Shown here: one piece after another, positions 9,275-19,505 of the stretch | Position numbering within the stretch: position 1 is the stretch's first letter | Layout of the letters: every line of letters starts with the position of its first letter | NCBI RefSeq assembly: GCF_013911085.1 | Contig: NZ_JACERN010000017.1 | Location: 62,001 to 126,000 of the forward strand | Direction: 5' to 3' | DNA from: Aquitalea aquatica | GTDB taxonomy: Bacteria > Pseudomonadota > Gammaproteobacteria > Burkholderiales > Chromobacteriaceae | DNA length: 64,000 bases | Position numbers and translations under genes: made by a program | The notes under the pieces: model-generated | The model's database searches: none | Seen by the model: the letters and a program-made list of their open reading frames with translations, nothing else | What the model was told of the DNA's origin: nothing

Positions 9275-10689
9275 CCCAGGCCTCAACGGCAGTGAACCGT
9301 AGCATGGTGCTGACCATCATCATGGTCAGCTACCTGATGCTGGTGATTGATATTTCCATTGTCCTGACCGGCTTGCCACGCATTCAGGCGGCGCTTGGCT
9401 TTAGCCCGGCCGGACTGTCGTGGATCCAGAACGCCTACACCCTGACCTTTGGCGGCTTCTTGCTGCTGGGGGCAAGAGCCGGCGACATTCTTGGCCGACG
9501 ACAGATGTTCATCACCGGTTTGACCATCTTTACCGTGGCCTCGCTGGCTATCGGTGCAGCCATGACACCCGCGTGGATGATTACCTTTAGGGCGGTCCAG
9601 GGGCTTGGTGCTGCGGTATTGGCCCCCTCGACCCTGGCATTGATATCCACCCATTTTGAAGAGGGCCATGAACGAACCCGTGCACTGTCGCTGTATGCCG
9701 CAGCAGCAGGCATCGGTGCCACCGTGGGACTGGTGGCGGGAGGCTTGCTGGCCGACCTGATTTCCTGGCGAGCAGGTTTCTTCATCAACCTGCCGATAGG
9801 TGCCGCCCTGATTGCCGGCAGCATGCGCTACATCCACGAAACACCACGGCAATCCGGGCGTTTTGACATGGCCGGTGCACTGACCTCCACGCTAGGCATG
9901 TTTGCCTTGGTATTCGGTATTGTCGAGGCGGCCGAATCCGGCTGGGGCGCAGTACAAACCTGGAGCAGCCTGCTGGCCGGGCTGATTTTGCTGGCCGGTT
10001 TTCTGCGTATCGAGTCAGGTGCCATTCAACCCTTGTTACCCCTTGCCCTGCTGACCAACCGGGAACGTAACGCCGCATACGCTGCACGCTTGTTGTTTCT
10101 GTGCGGCATGGCCGGTTTCTGGTTTTTCACCGCGCAATACCTGCAACGGGTACTCGGTTTCTCACCGATGCTGGCCGGACTGGCGTTTGTACCGGTCACC
10201 ATTCCGCAACTGGCCACCTCGTTGTCGGTGCCGGCCGTAGCCCGCCGTATCGGGCAGCGTCGCATTCTGCTGAGCGGGCTGGCCATGTGTGTGGCCGGTG
10301 TGTTGTGGCAAGGCCTGGCGGCTGATCAGGCGTCTTATGTTGCAGGTGTCCTGGGGCCGATGCTGCTAGTGGGTTTCGGACAAGGCTGGGTACTGGCGCC
10401 ACTTACCGTGGCCGGGGTGGCCGGGGTGGAGCCACACAATGCCGGCGTCGCCTCCGGTGTGCTGAATGTTGCCCACCAAGTGGGTGCCACACTGGGTCTT
10501 GCCATTCTGGTTGTCGTCTACGCGGGTGGTGGCAAAACAGCCTACAGCAGTGCTGAGATGGCTCTGCATACCGGTTATGCACTGGACGTGGCAGCCGCGT
10601 TCCTGGCTGCCAGCTTGTTGTTGGCCGTGCGCTTTCTGAACTTCGGGTCCATCTCGTCGCAGCAACGCAGGCCCATACGAAACAACTGA
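9271..10689 (+). CDS. MFS efflux transporter, DHA2 (EmrB/QacA, 14-TM) family
   Basis: Inner-membrane drug:H+ antiporter, 472 aa, rich in hydrophobic segments along its whole length, as in the 14-helix DHA2 class. Motif A is seen as LGARAGDILGRRQMFITG, and motif C-like helices include GAAVLAPSTLALISTHF. The start overlaps the preceding NAD(P)-binding gene by 4 bases, so the two are co-translated. With the neighbouring reductases it fits an efflux-plus-reduction response to a toxic organic compound. The substrate cannot be inferred. Confidence 0.88.
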   Translation: MTQASTAVNRSMVLTIIMVSYLMLVIDISIVLTGLPRIQAALGFSPAGLSWIQNAYTLTFGGFLLLGARAGDILGRRQMFITGLTIFTVASLAIGAAMTPAWMITFRAVQGLGAAVLAPSTLALISTHFEEGHERTRALSLYAAAAGIGATVGLVAGGLLADLISWRAGFFINLPIGAALIAGSMRYIHETPRQSGRFDMAGALTSTLGMFALVFGIVEAAESGWGAVQTWSSLLAGLILLAGFLRIESGAIQPLLPLALLTNRERNAAYAARLLFLCGMAGFWFFTAQYLQRVLGFSPMLAGLAFVPVTIPQLATSLSVPAVARRIGQRRILLSGLAMCVAGVLWQGLAADQASYVAGVLGPMLLVGFGQGWVLAPLTVAGVAGVEPHNAGVASGVLNVAHQVGATLGLAILVVVYAGGGKTAYSSAEMALHTGYALDVAAAFLAASLLLAVRFLNFGSISSQQRRPIRNN

Positions 10690-10705
10690 AAAGCGGCCGG
10701 CTTAA

Positions 10706-11734
<1,029 letters not shown>

Positions 11735-11747
11735 TTTGGCGGCATGA

Positions 11748-12692
<945 letters not shown>

Positions 12693-12717
12693 TATCGACA
12701 TCAATCAAGGAAATGAC

Positions 12718-13143
12718 ATGACTGAACAATTGAATTCCGCTGAAACCGTCACCGTAGCACGGGCCGGATCCCAAGCTTCCTATCAAGGCCCCGCCGACTG
12801 GTTTACTGGAACAGTGCGCGTAGATCCTCTATTTGCACCGATTCCACCCGCTGCCGCATCCGGCGCACTGGTTACGTTTGAACCGGGAGCGCGTACCGAC
12901 TGGCACACCCACCCGTTGGGACAAAAGCTGATTGTGACAGCGGGCTGTGGCCGTGTGCAGCAATGGGGGGGGCCGGTGCAGGAAATTCGTCCCGGCGACG
13001 TGGTGAATATTCCCCCAGGCATCAAACACTGGCACGGTGCGGCACCGAGCACGGCGATGAGCCATATTGCTGTGCAAGAGCAAGCAGCAGGTAGTGTTGT
13101 TACCTGGCAGGAGAAAGTGAGTGACCTGCAGTATTCACACTGA
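12718..13143 (+). CDS. Cupin-domain protein (mandelonitrile lyase/carboxymuconolactone-type cupin)
   Basis: Single-domain cupin, 141 aa. Metal-binding motif 1 is [21 protein letters not shown] and motif 2 is [17 protein letters not shown], giving the usual His-rich site. Proteins of this size and pattern are found beside aldo/keto reductases in many proteobacteria and are sometimes annotated as (R)-mandelonitrile lyase-like; activity here is unknown. AAGGAAATGAC precedes the ATG. A tandem hairpin terminator follows. Confidence 0.85.
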   Translation: MTEQLNSAETVTVARAGSQASYQGPADWFTGTVRVDPLFAPIPPAAASGALVTFEPGARTDWHTHPLGQKLIVTAGCGRVQQWGGPVQEIRPGDVVNIPPGIKHWHGAAPSTAMSHIAVQEQAAGSVVTWQEKVSDLQYSH

Positions 13144-13194
13144 GCAGATGGCCCATGCGCGGTAAACACCAGCCAGCTCACCAGGCAGATTTTC

Positions 13195-13275
13195 GGCCGC
13201 TTTGTGAAGTAAAGCGGCCATGCTTGGTTTGGCCGAACTGCCGCAGTCCTAAGCGATGCTGCGGCAGTTCGGCCA
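13195..13275. terminator. Two tandem hairpins between convergent genes
   Basis: GGCCGCTTT (13195-13203) pairs with AAAGCGGCC (13211-13219). The 17-base arm 13230-13246 pairs perfectly with 13259-13275 (TGGCCGAACTGCCGCAG and its complement). They lie between the cupin (+) and a LysR gene (-) and probably stop transcription from both sides. Confidence 0.7.
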
Positions 13276-13336
13276 TATCGGTCGTTCTGCATGTTGGAAT
13301 GCAAGGTCTGCTTTACATGACAGACCGGATCCGTCC

Positions 13337-14218
13337 TTACAATGAGCCCAGCCGCTCGCGCAAGAACTCAATGAACCGTTGCGTCTTGGCGGGAATCAGC
13401 CGGGTTTCCGTGATGGCATAGACCGGGAGCGGTGCGCCATACCAGTCGGGCAAGATGCGACGTAACTTTCCTGATGAAACATCGTCGGTCACGATGGCCT
13501 CCGGCATCAAGATAATCCCCATGTCCAGCGTGGCAAGGCGGCGGATCATGCCGACGCTGTTGAGGGAAAAGCGCCCTCCCACGCTGACCGTTTGCATATC
13601 GCCATCACGGTTTAAGGTCCAAGTACCTGCGCCAGACTTGAGCATGCTCAGGCACTCGTGATTCGACAGATCCGCCGGACTTTCAGGCTCTCCGCTGCGT
13701 GCCAGATAAGCCGGTGATGCATACAGCTGTGCACGCAGTGATGCCAGTGGGCGTGCGATGAGCTGGGAGTTTTCTGGCTCCCCCATGCGTATCGCCACAT
13801 CAAACGGTTCGCTGACCAGATCTGAACGCCGGGGCGTCAGGTCGAAATCAAACGTCAGCCCCGGGTAACGTCGTGCAAACTCTGCAATCAGCGGTGCCAG
13901 GTAGGTGACCGAAAAGTCCACCGGCAGCGATGCCCGCAATACCCCACTCGGTTGCGCCAGCATCTCGCCCAGTTGCTCATGGGCAATCCGGGCCTCTTCC
14001 ACAATGCGCCGACAGCGCTCGTAGTAAATCTGTCCCGCTTCTGTCAGCTCGACTTTCCGTGTTGTCCGGTGCAGCAGCCTTAAGCCAATCGCTTTTTCCA
14101 GTGCACTGATCCGCCGGGACAGGGTTGAGTTGGGCACGCCGCTGGCTTCTGCTGCACCGCGAAATCCCTTGGCCTTTACCACCTCGACGAACAAGGCCAT
14201 GTCATTGAGAAACTCCAC
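13337..14218 (-). CDS. LysR-family transcriptional regulator
   Basis: 293 aa. N-terminal HTH: FVEVVKAKGFRGAAEASGVP, then ALEKAIGLRLLHRTTRKVEL. The effector domain begins near GVLRASLPVDFSVTYLAPLI. DmlR/CrgA-like branch. It is divergent from the SDR-OYE fusion gene at 14321 with about 100 bases between, so it is the likely regulator of that gene and the pirin. Related regulators often respond to quinones or electrophiles; this is inference from context. Confidence 0.9.
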   Translation of the reverse strand: MEFLNDMALFVEVVKAKGFRGAAEASGVPNSTLSRRISALEKAIGLRLLHRTTRKVELTEAGQIYYERCRRIVEEARIAHEQLGEMLAQPSGVLRASLPVDFSVTYLAPLIAEFARRYPGLTFDFDLTPRRSDLVSEPFDVAIRMGEPENSQLIARPLASLRAQLYASPAYLARSGEPESPADLSNHECLSMLKSGAGTWTLNRDGDMQTVSVGGRFSLNSVGMIRRLATLDMGIILMPEAIVTDDVSSGKLRRILPDWYGAPLPVYAITETRLIPAKTQRFIEFLRERLGSL

Positions 14219-14320
14219 CTTATTGCCTCATTTTTGGATCAATCATTTCCAAAATACCATATTTATCCCGAGTTAAAACAGGACGATGATGACTTCCATC
14301 AGAAATGTGAGGGAAGTCAG

Positions 14321-16336
14321 ATGAAGTTGAATGAGAACGTTACTTGGCGACCAAAGCCCGTAGCCGCAGGAGCGCTGAAGGGCAAACAAGTTGCCGTCAT
14401 CGGCGGCACGGGTGGGCTGGGAAGAGCGCTAAGCCGTGCACTGGCGGCTGCAGGGGCAAGGGTTACGGTTGTGGGACAAACCTTCCGCGACAGCGACAGC
14501 GTCAATATTCACTTCATCCCGGCGGATCTGAGCCTGATGAAAGAAGCACAACGGGTTGCCGCTTTGTTACCTGCGGAAAACCTCGACATGCTTGTTTTCA
14601 CCACCGGCATTTTTGCAGCGCCACAGCGACAAGAAACGGCCGAAGGTATCGAACGTGACCTGGCTGTCAGTTATTTGAATCGTCTGCTGATCCTGCAGCA
14701 GCTTGCTCCGCGTCTTGGCACCCTGCGCAAACAAGCGGCATTGAAACCACGTGTTTTCCTCATGGGCTATCCCGGCAGTGGCCAAAAAGGCGAGCATGCC
14801 GACCTGAATGCCGAGCAGTCCTACAGCGCGATGGCTGCCCACATGAACACCGTAGCCGGCAATGAAATGCTGGTACTCGATGGTGCCAGACGCTACCCGC
14901 ACCTGACTTTCTTCGGTCTCAATCCTGGCCTGATCAAAACCGGCATCCGTAATAACTTCCTGGGGCAAGGCAGCCTGAAATCGCGCATTACGGAAACACT
15001 GATTGGTTTGCTAACGCCGACGCCAGAGCAATACGCACAGAAGATGCTGCCACTGTTGCTCAGCCCGGATCTCGAGCGGTACAGCGGCTCATTCTTCAAC
15101 CGTAAAGCGCAAGCCATTCTTCCCTCTCCCGGCCTGGATGCACAGCACATCCGCCAGTTCATCGCCGCTTCAGAACATCTGCTGGCGAGAACTGGTGTGT
15201 ATGTAACAGCGCAATCTGCGTCTCCTCTCTCCAGCAACACACTTCACTCGATGACCAAGGATTTCCACATGAAACAGATCTTCACTTCGACCACAGTGGG
15301 TCGTTACACCCTGAAAAACCGTTTTGCCATGGCACCGATGACGCGCAGCCGGGCTGAATTTGATGGCACCCCGGGCAAACTGGCTGCCGAGTATTATGCG
15401 CAACGCGCCGAGGTAGGCCTGATCATTGCCGAAGGGACCCAACCTTCCGATGATGGCCAGGGCTATCTGATGACACCAGGCATCTATACCGATGCGCACG
15501 TTGCCGGCTGGAAACAAGTCTCCGATGCAGTACATGCCAAAGGCAGCCGCTTGTTCATTCAGTTGATGCATGCCGGCCGGATGTCTCATCCCGACAATAC
15601 GCCGCATCATCGGCAAGGCGTTGCGCCTTCGGCTATCGCGCCTGGAGCACAAATGTTTACGCCAACCGGGATGCAAGATGCGCCGGTTCCCCATGCACTC
15701 AGTACTGTAGAAGTGCAGCAGACCATCCAGGACTTCCGTGTTGCAGCACGCCGCGCTATTGAAGCGGGTGCCGATGGGGTGGAAATTCATGGTGCGAACG
15801 CCTACCTCATTCACCAGTTCCTGGCACCCAGTGCCAATACCCGTAGCGATGAATATGGTGGATCGATTGAAAACCGTGCCCGCTTTGCCATCGAAGTGGC
15901 GGCTGCCATCGCTGAAGAAATCGGCGCTGACCGCACGGCCATCCGCCTATCTCCGGGGATGAACATGTGGGGCATCGAAGAGGGTGAAAACGGCGCTGCG
16001 CTTTACCGTTACCTGGTTGCCGAACTGAACAAGCTGGGCCTGGCCTATCTGCACCTGATGCACCTTGGCAATGAAGATTTGCTGCAAGACATCCGCATCC
16101 TCTGGAAGCAGAGCCTGATTCTGAACCGCCCAGGCAAGCCGCGCGAGCAAATCGGAAATGATGTCGCTGCCGGACTGGCGGATCTGGAGTCTTACGGGCA
16201 AATGATTCTGGCAAACCCGGACTTCATGACCAGGCTGGAAGCCAACGCACCGTTTAATGAGGCAGACCGTAACACCTACTTTGGCGGCACCGAAAAGGGC
16301 TTTACCGACTATCCGGCACTTAACGCCACGCGGTAA
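14321..16336 (+). CDS. Fused short-chain dehydrogenase-like protein and Old Yellow Enzyme alkene reductase
   Basis: 671 aa in two parts. Residues 1-about 316 form an SDR-like Rossmann domain (AVIGGTGGLGRALSRAL glycine motif, FTTGIF; the SDR Tyr is probably in the SYSAMAAHMNT region, where the usual YxxxK is not evident). Residues about 317-671 form a full-length FMN-dependent Old Yellow Enzyme: LKNRFAMAPMTRSRA, LFIQLMHAGR, EIHGANAYLIHQF (substrate-anion His and Asn), DEYGGSIENRARF. The second half starts with its own Met at 15269, with AAGGA about 8 bases before it, so the OYE may also be made alone. ATG 14321 has GAGGGA upstream. OYEs reduce activated C=C bonds of electrophiles; the fusion suggests coupled carbonyl and alkene reduction, or a lost stop codon. 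Confidence 0.85.
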   Translation: MKLNENVTWRPKPVAAGALKGKQVAVIGGTGGLGRALSRALAAAGARVTVVGQTFRDSDSVNIHFIPADLSLMKEAQRVAALLPAENLDMLVFTTGIFAAPQRQETAEGIERDLAVSYLNRLLILQQLAPRLGTLRKQAALKPRVFLMGYPGSGQKGEHADLNAEQSYSAMAAHMNTVAGNEMLVLDGARRYPHLTFFGLNPGLIKTGIRNNFLGQGSLKSRITETLIGLLTPTPEQYAQKMLPLLLSPDLERYSGSFFNRKAQAILPSPGLDAQHIRQFIAASEHLLARTGVYVTAQSASPLSSNTLHSMTKDFHMKQIFTSTTVGRYTLKNRFAMAPMTRSRAEFDGTPGKLAAEYYAQRAEVGLIIAEGTQPSDDGQGYLMTPGIYTDAHVAGWKQVSDAVHAKGSRLFIQLMHAGRMSHPDNTPHHRQGVAPSAIAPGAQMFTPTGMQDAPVPHALSTVEVQQTIQDFRVAARRAIEAGADGVEIHGANAYLIHQFLAPSANTRSDEYGGSIENRARFAIEVAAAIAEEIGADRTAIRLSPGMNMWGIEEGENGAALYRYLVAELNKLGLAYLHLMHLGNEDLLQDIRILWKQSLILNRPGKPREQIGNDVAAGLADLESYGQMILANPDFMTRLEANAPFNEADRNTYFGGTEKGFTDYPALNATR

Positions 16337-16348
16337 ACGGAAACCGCT

Positions 16349-17086
16349 ATGCCAGTTATTGTTCCTCTGCAGCGGATGAATCATGGAAGTCATTTCAGGG
16401 CCTATACCCTGCGCGCTGAAAACAACGTGCTAGCTCCTTTCCTTGGCGTTGACCACGCCTGGATGAGCGCACCGACCTTCCCGCCGCATCGGCATGCCGG
16501 ATTCTGTGCTGTGTCCTATGTCTTTATGGATTCGGAGACCGGTATCGACAACCGGGACTCGCTGGGAACCCACAATCTCATTCGCCCTGGTGGGCTGCAT
16601 TGGGCAACAGCTGGCAACGGGATCATCCACCAGGAAGACCCCGCGGAAGAAGGCAAAACCGTCCACTCCTTGCAGATCTTTGTGAGTCTGCTACCAGAAC
16701 TTGAACAGATAGCACCTTCTACGCTCAGTCTGGAGCCAGAAGACACCCCGATGCTTCGGATGCCGGGTGGCAAGATTCGTGTAGCACTGGGATCGCTGTC
16801 TGGGGTGGCGTCCCCGTTGAAACCACCAAGCAATGTGACTTTGCTGGACATCTCGCTGGAAGAAGGTGCGGAGCTGGCTATCCCAGTCCCCGCCGGCGTG
16901 AATATGTTTGCAATGCCTATTTTTGGGGAGATCAGCATTGACGGTGAAGCCTTCTTTCTCGATGGCCAAGGGCTTCCTGTCTACCCGGCAAGCAAACACC
17001 CCCGAGAAGTACGCTTAAAAGCAGAGCATGGCTCCGCCAAAGTTGTGATGTTCTGGGGCGATCCACGGTATTCCACCGCAAACTAG
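16349..17086 (+). CDS. Pirin-family protein (bicupin)
   Basis: 245 aa two-domain cupin. The N-terminal domain carries the metal site: FPPHRHAGF (two His) and HWATAGNGIIHQE (His and Glu). Some pirins have quercetin 2,3-dioxygenase activity, others act as redox-sensing partners. The C-terminal cupin is the usual degenerate one (GVNMFAMPIFGEISIDG). It begins 12 bases after the OYE stop, without an obvious strong Shine-Dalgarno, and is probably co-transcribed. Confidence 0.87.
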   Translation: MPVIVPLQRMNHGSHFRAYTLRAENNVLAPFLGVDHAWMSAPTFPPHRHAGFCAVSYVFMDSETGIDNRDSLGTHNLIRPGGLHWATAGNGIIHQEDPAEEGKTVHSLQIFVSLLPELEQIAPSTLSLEPEDTPMLRMPGGKIRVALGSLSGVASPLKPPSNVTLLDISLEEGAELAIPVPAGVNMFAMPIFGEISIDGEAFFLDGQGLPVYPASKHPREVRLKAEHGSAKVVMFWGDPRYSTAN

Positions 17087-17098
17087 CAAGAGGGAATA

Positions 17099-17158
17099 AT
17101 CACGACCTACAAACGATTAACCGGAAACGATGCCGTCTTGCTGTTGATTGACCATCAG
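17099..17158 (+). pseudogene. Remnant: N-terminus of an isochorismatase-family cysteine hydrolase
   Basis: Directly after the pirin stop, with an intact GAGGGA ribosome-binding site, the frame reads YKRLTGNDAVLLLIDHQ. This is the start of YcaC-like hydrolases, including the catalytic Asp of the LIDHQ motif. The start codon is degraded (ATC in place of ATG), and after the LIDHQ block homology stops at an IS3-family remnant. Only about 20 codons remain. In related genomes I would expect an intact hydrolase gene at this point in a pirin operon. Confidence 0.6.
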
Positions 17159-17344
17159 CAAATAGCTGCGCGTGGGCCTGGATGAAGGCATACCTTACCC
17201 GGACTCCCTGGCAAACTATGCGGCGGCATTGTTAGGATGTCGCACTCCTCGGCCCCCGTTTCCGTTTTGCCTTGAGGCGTCTAATTTCGGCTTGTTGCTC
17301 CGCAGATTCGGCCAGCGTGGCACGTTTGGGGTATAGCGTTTCAT
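17159..17344 (-). mobile_element. Decayed IS3-family transposase fragment
   Basis: On the minus strand, ATG at 17344 begins MKRYTP, typical of an IS3-family OrfA N-terminus. After an internal deletion comes AESAEQQAEIRRLKAK, the OrfA leucine-zipper end, then a frameshifted trace of the OrfA C-terminus. The overlapping OrfB start follows, VRYAFIQAHAQLFA. Most of both ORFs is gone and no terminal inverted repeats are evident, so it is inactive. It abuts the truncated hydrolase gene. Confidence 0.6.
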
Positions 17345-17799
17345 TTCACGCCATATTACAAGGAACAAGGAAACCTGCGCCGAATCTCGTTCAAGGCAAG
17401 GAGCGCCAATGCAGGCATCTCAGGATCTATGCTTTCCGTGCTATTGGCAAAGCTCACTCCATAAATTCGCAGCGTATTACGCAAATCAACAAGTGGAATC
17501 CAGGATAGTGAGTGGCTTGCAAACAGCTTCACTAACATCGCCTGTTCGGCTGGAGATGGCACTCTGATTCTGCTTGTATTTGAAATCAGCTCCACCGCAT
17601 TCCCCTACTTGCCTTGCTTACATGACAATGACTCAAGCACGGTGCCAAACACTCTGGCCATCGCCGCCCCTTTCTGTGCGGCAATGGCTCACAACGACAT
17701 GGAGGGCCATTTCGAGACCGCTCCAGCCCGATAAGCTCATCCGAAGCCACATAGACGGTTCGCGGCCAATAACAGCATGGACTGACGAACTTTATCGGA
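17345..17799. other. Intergenic region with unassigned debris
   Basis: Short open frames occur on the minus strand (for example 17356-17595, 79 codons), but none has a ribosome-binding site or a domain I recognise. Given the neighbouring IS and hydrolase remnants this is probably decayed coding sequence. Confidence 0.45.
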
Positions 17800-18645
17800 C
17801 TAATTGGTATCGACATGCGGCCCCCTTGGTGAGGGCCTACGAAATAAATCAGCAGAGGCTGTATCCCAGCTCATTACCCAGCCATATAGCGCGATCAACA
17901 TCATCACCTCCACCATCAGGCTCCCCAGAATGAAAATCAATGGCATGAATAATAGTGAGCCAAAGTGCAGCGCCAGCGCTGCGGCAAAATAATGCAGCGG
18001 CGCTTCCACACAGAGATATCCCATTGAAAGCAGGGTCAGCAGCAGCTTGTGCCAAATGGGCTTGTCGAGAATGTAAAAGGTGAGCGCGTGTATCCATGGC
18101 ACCAGCAACAACAGGGCCAGTACAAACTCCAGGCAGGAGTGGTGATAGTCGGATAGCGAATGACTGAACGCCGCTGGCATCACACAGAAATATAGGCAAG
18201 AACAACCCTGGATGATGGCAAGCAGCCGCAGTAAATAACGTGCGGGCATGCGCTCCTGGCTAATGACAAAAGACAGCAGTAGCAAGAGCAAGGCGGCCAG
18301 CGCATTGCCCCAACACTGCCAAAACGATGGCGTAGAAGAAGACAGCTCCAGCCAAGGCAGTGCCATGGGCCGCGTCCATCCTTCCTGCACCCGCAAGGCG
18401 GACACATCCGCCATCCCCCCGGTCACCGCAATACTCCAGCGCGTCAACTCAAACCATAGGCCGGTGATGCTGGGCAATAGCTTGAGCGTCACCAGATTGC
18501 ACAGCAATGGCAAGCCGATAATCCAGGCCCAGCGCATACGGCTGAAGTGCTCGATGCGCATGGCGCGGTGCATCCTGATGAGGCCGCCGCCATGACCGGT
18601 GTAGCGCATGGACTTCAGTAAATCCAGACGTTGCTGCGTATTCAT
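17800..18645 (-). CDS. Polytopic membrane protein of the exopolysaccharide operon
   Basis: 281 aa inner-membrane protein with about seven hydrophobic segments, for example WIIGLPLLCNLVTLKLLP, ALAALLLLLLSFVIS and LEFVLALLLLVPWI. I recognise no named family. It is the last gene of the seven-gene operon; its ATG overlaps the YaiO-like stop (ATGA), so it is translated with it. By position it could help assemble or export the polymer, or anchor an acyl-transfer or regulatory function. C-terminus is hydrophilic (SADLFRRPSPRGP). Confidence 0.75.
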   Translation of the reverse strand: MNTQQRLDLLKSMRYTGHGGGLIRMHRAMRIEHFSRMRWAWIIGLPLLCNLVTLKLLPSITGLWFELTRWSIAVTGGMADVSALRVQEGWTRPMALPWLELSSSTPSFWQCWGNALAALLLLLLSFVISQERMPARYLLRLLAIIQGCSCLYFCVMPAAFSHSLSDYHHSCLEFVLALLLLVPWIHALTFYILDKPIWHKLLLTLLSMGYLCVEAPLHYFAAALALHFGSLLFMPLIFILGSLMVEVMMLIALYGWVMSWDTASADLFRRPSPRGPHVDTN

Positions 18646-19505
18646 GGCAGATCCCAGAACACGGCCGTGGTCAGCCCACTGCGTTGGTAGTAAGGGCTAT
18701 GGTAAAACTCCACGCCGGCATGCAGCCCCCAATGCTTGCCTACCCACTCGCGCCAGCTCAGTTGGTATAGCTGGCTATCAAACAGCTGCCGGGGTTGATT
18801 GTTACCGATTGGCATATAGCCTTCGCCGCCGGCATTGATGGCAAATGTCACCAGACGCCAAGCGTTGCGCCCGTAGGTAATCGCACCATAACCTTGCATC
18901 GATGCCACACCGCCGGGATAGCTGATCGTACGATGCACGCCACCCTCGATCACCCAGGGTGCATCAAAGTAATAAACCAGGCCCAGCGTCAGGATGCGGT
19001 CGCTATAATCTTGGCGATTGTCGTTGTAGGCAAGGCCAAAGGTGGCCACCAGGTTACGCTCCTGGAGCAGTTTTCGATTGAGTGCTACACCATAGTGTGT
19101 GCCAGGCCAGAAAGTGCCACTGCTGCTGCGCCCCAGCTCCAACCGGCCGAACCAGTCTGGATTGAAATCGTGGTTCCAGCCGCCATTCAGCGCGACACCA
19201 TGCTCGCCAAAGCGGCTGTCCTGTTCGGCGATCCAGTCAAAAACATTACTGGCATTGCTTTGCCACACTCCGGAAACATACACGCCATTCCAGCTTGGAT
19301 TACCCTCGCTCAAATGCGAGCGGGTAGTGCCCAGCTCTATGCTGCGAGCCTGGGAGTATGCCGAGTCGGCAGCAGCTTCCGCCGGGGCCTCCATCGCCTC
19401 AGCCTCCTCAGCCGGGGCGGATGCTTCTTCGTCGACCGCCCATGCCCTACCGGCCTGCAATAGCAGACAAATCATCAAACATGCCACTTTTTTTTGCTCA
19501 ATCAT
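18642..19505 (-). CDS. YaiO-family outer-membrane beta-barrel protein
   Basis: 287 aa from ATG 19505. A Sec signal peptide (ACLMICLLLQAGRAWAVDE) is followed by an Ala/Glu-rich linker, then repeated amphipathic aromatic strands (NGVYVSGVWQSNAS, HYGVALNRKL, TLGLVYYFDAPW, YGAITYGRNAWRL), ending in a C-terminal AVFWDLP. This strand pattern fits the YaiO barrel family; E. coli yaiO lies beside the glycosyltransferase gene yaiP. Here it is the likely outer-membrane component for export of the polymer made by the operon. Overlaps the upstream gene by 8 bases. Confidence 0.8.
   Translation of the reverse strand: MIEQKKVACLMICLLLQAGRAWAVDEEASAPAEEAEAMEAPAEAAADSAYSQARSIELGTTRSHLSEGNPSWNGVYVSGVWQSNASNVFDWIAEQDSRFGEHGVALNGGWNHDFNPDWFGRLELGRSSSGTFWPGTHYGVALNRKLLQERNLVATFGLAYNDNRQDYSDRILTLGLVYYFDAPWVIEGGVHRTISYPGGVASMQGYGAITYGRNAWRLVTFAINAGGEGYMPIGNNQPRQLFDSQLYQLSWREWVGKHWGLHAGVEFYHSPYYQRSGLTTAVFWDLP

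Noticed and set aside
17642-17800. C-terminal remnant of the isochorismatase-like hydrolase
   Set aside because: A minus-frame segment (TVYVASDE) looks vaguely similar, but it is on the wrong strand relative to the N-terminal remnant and the match is too short.
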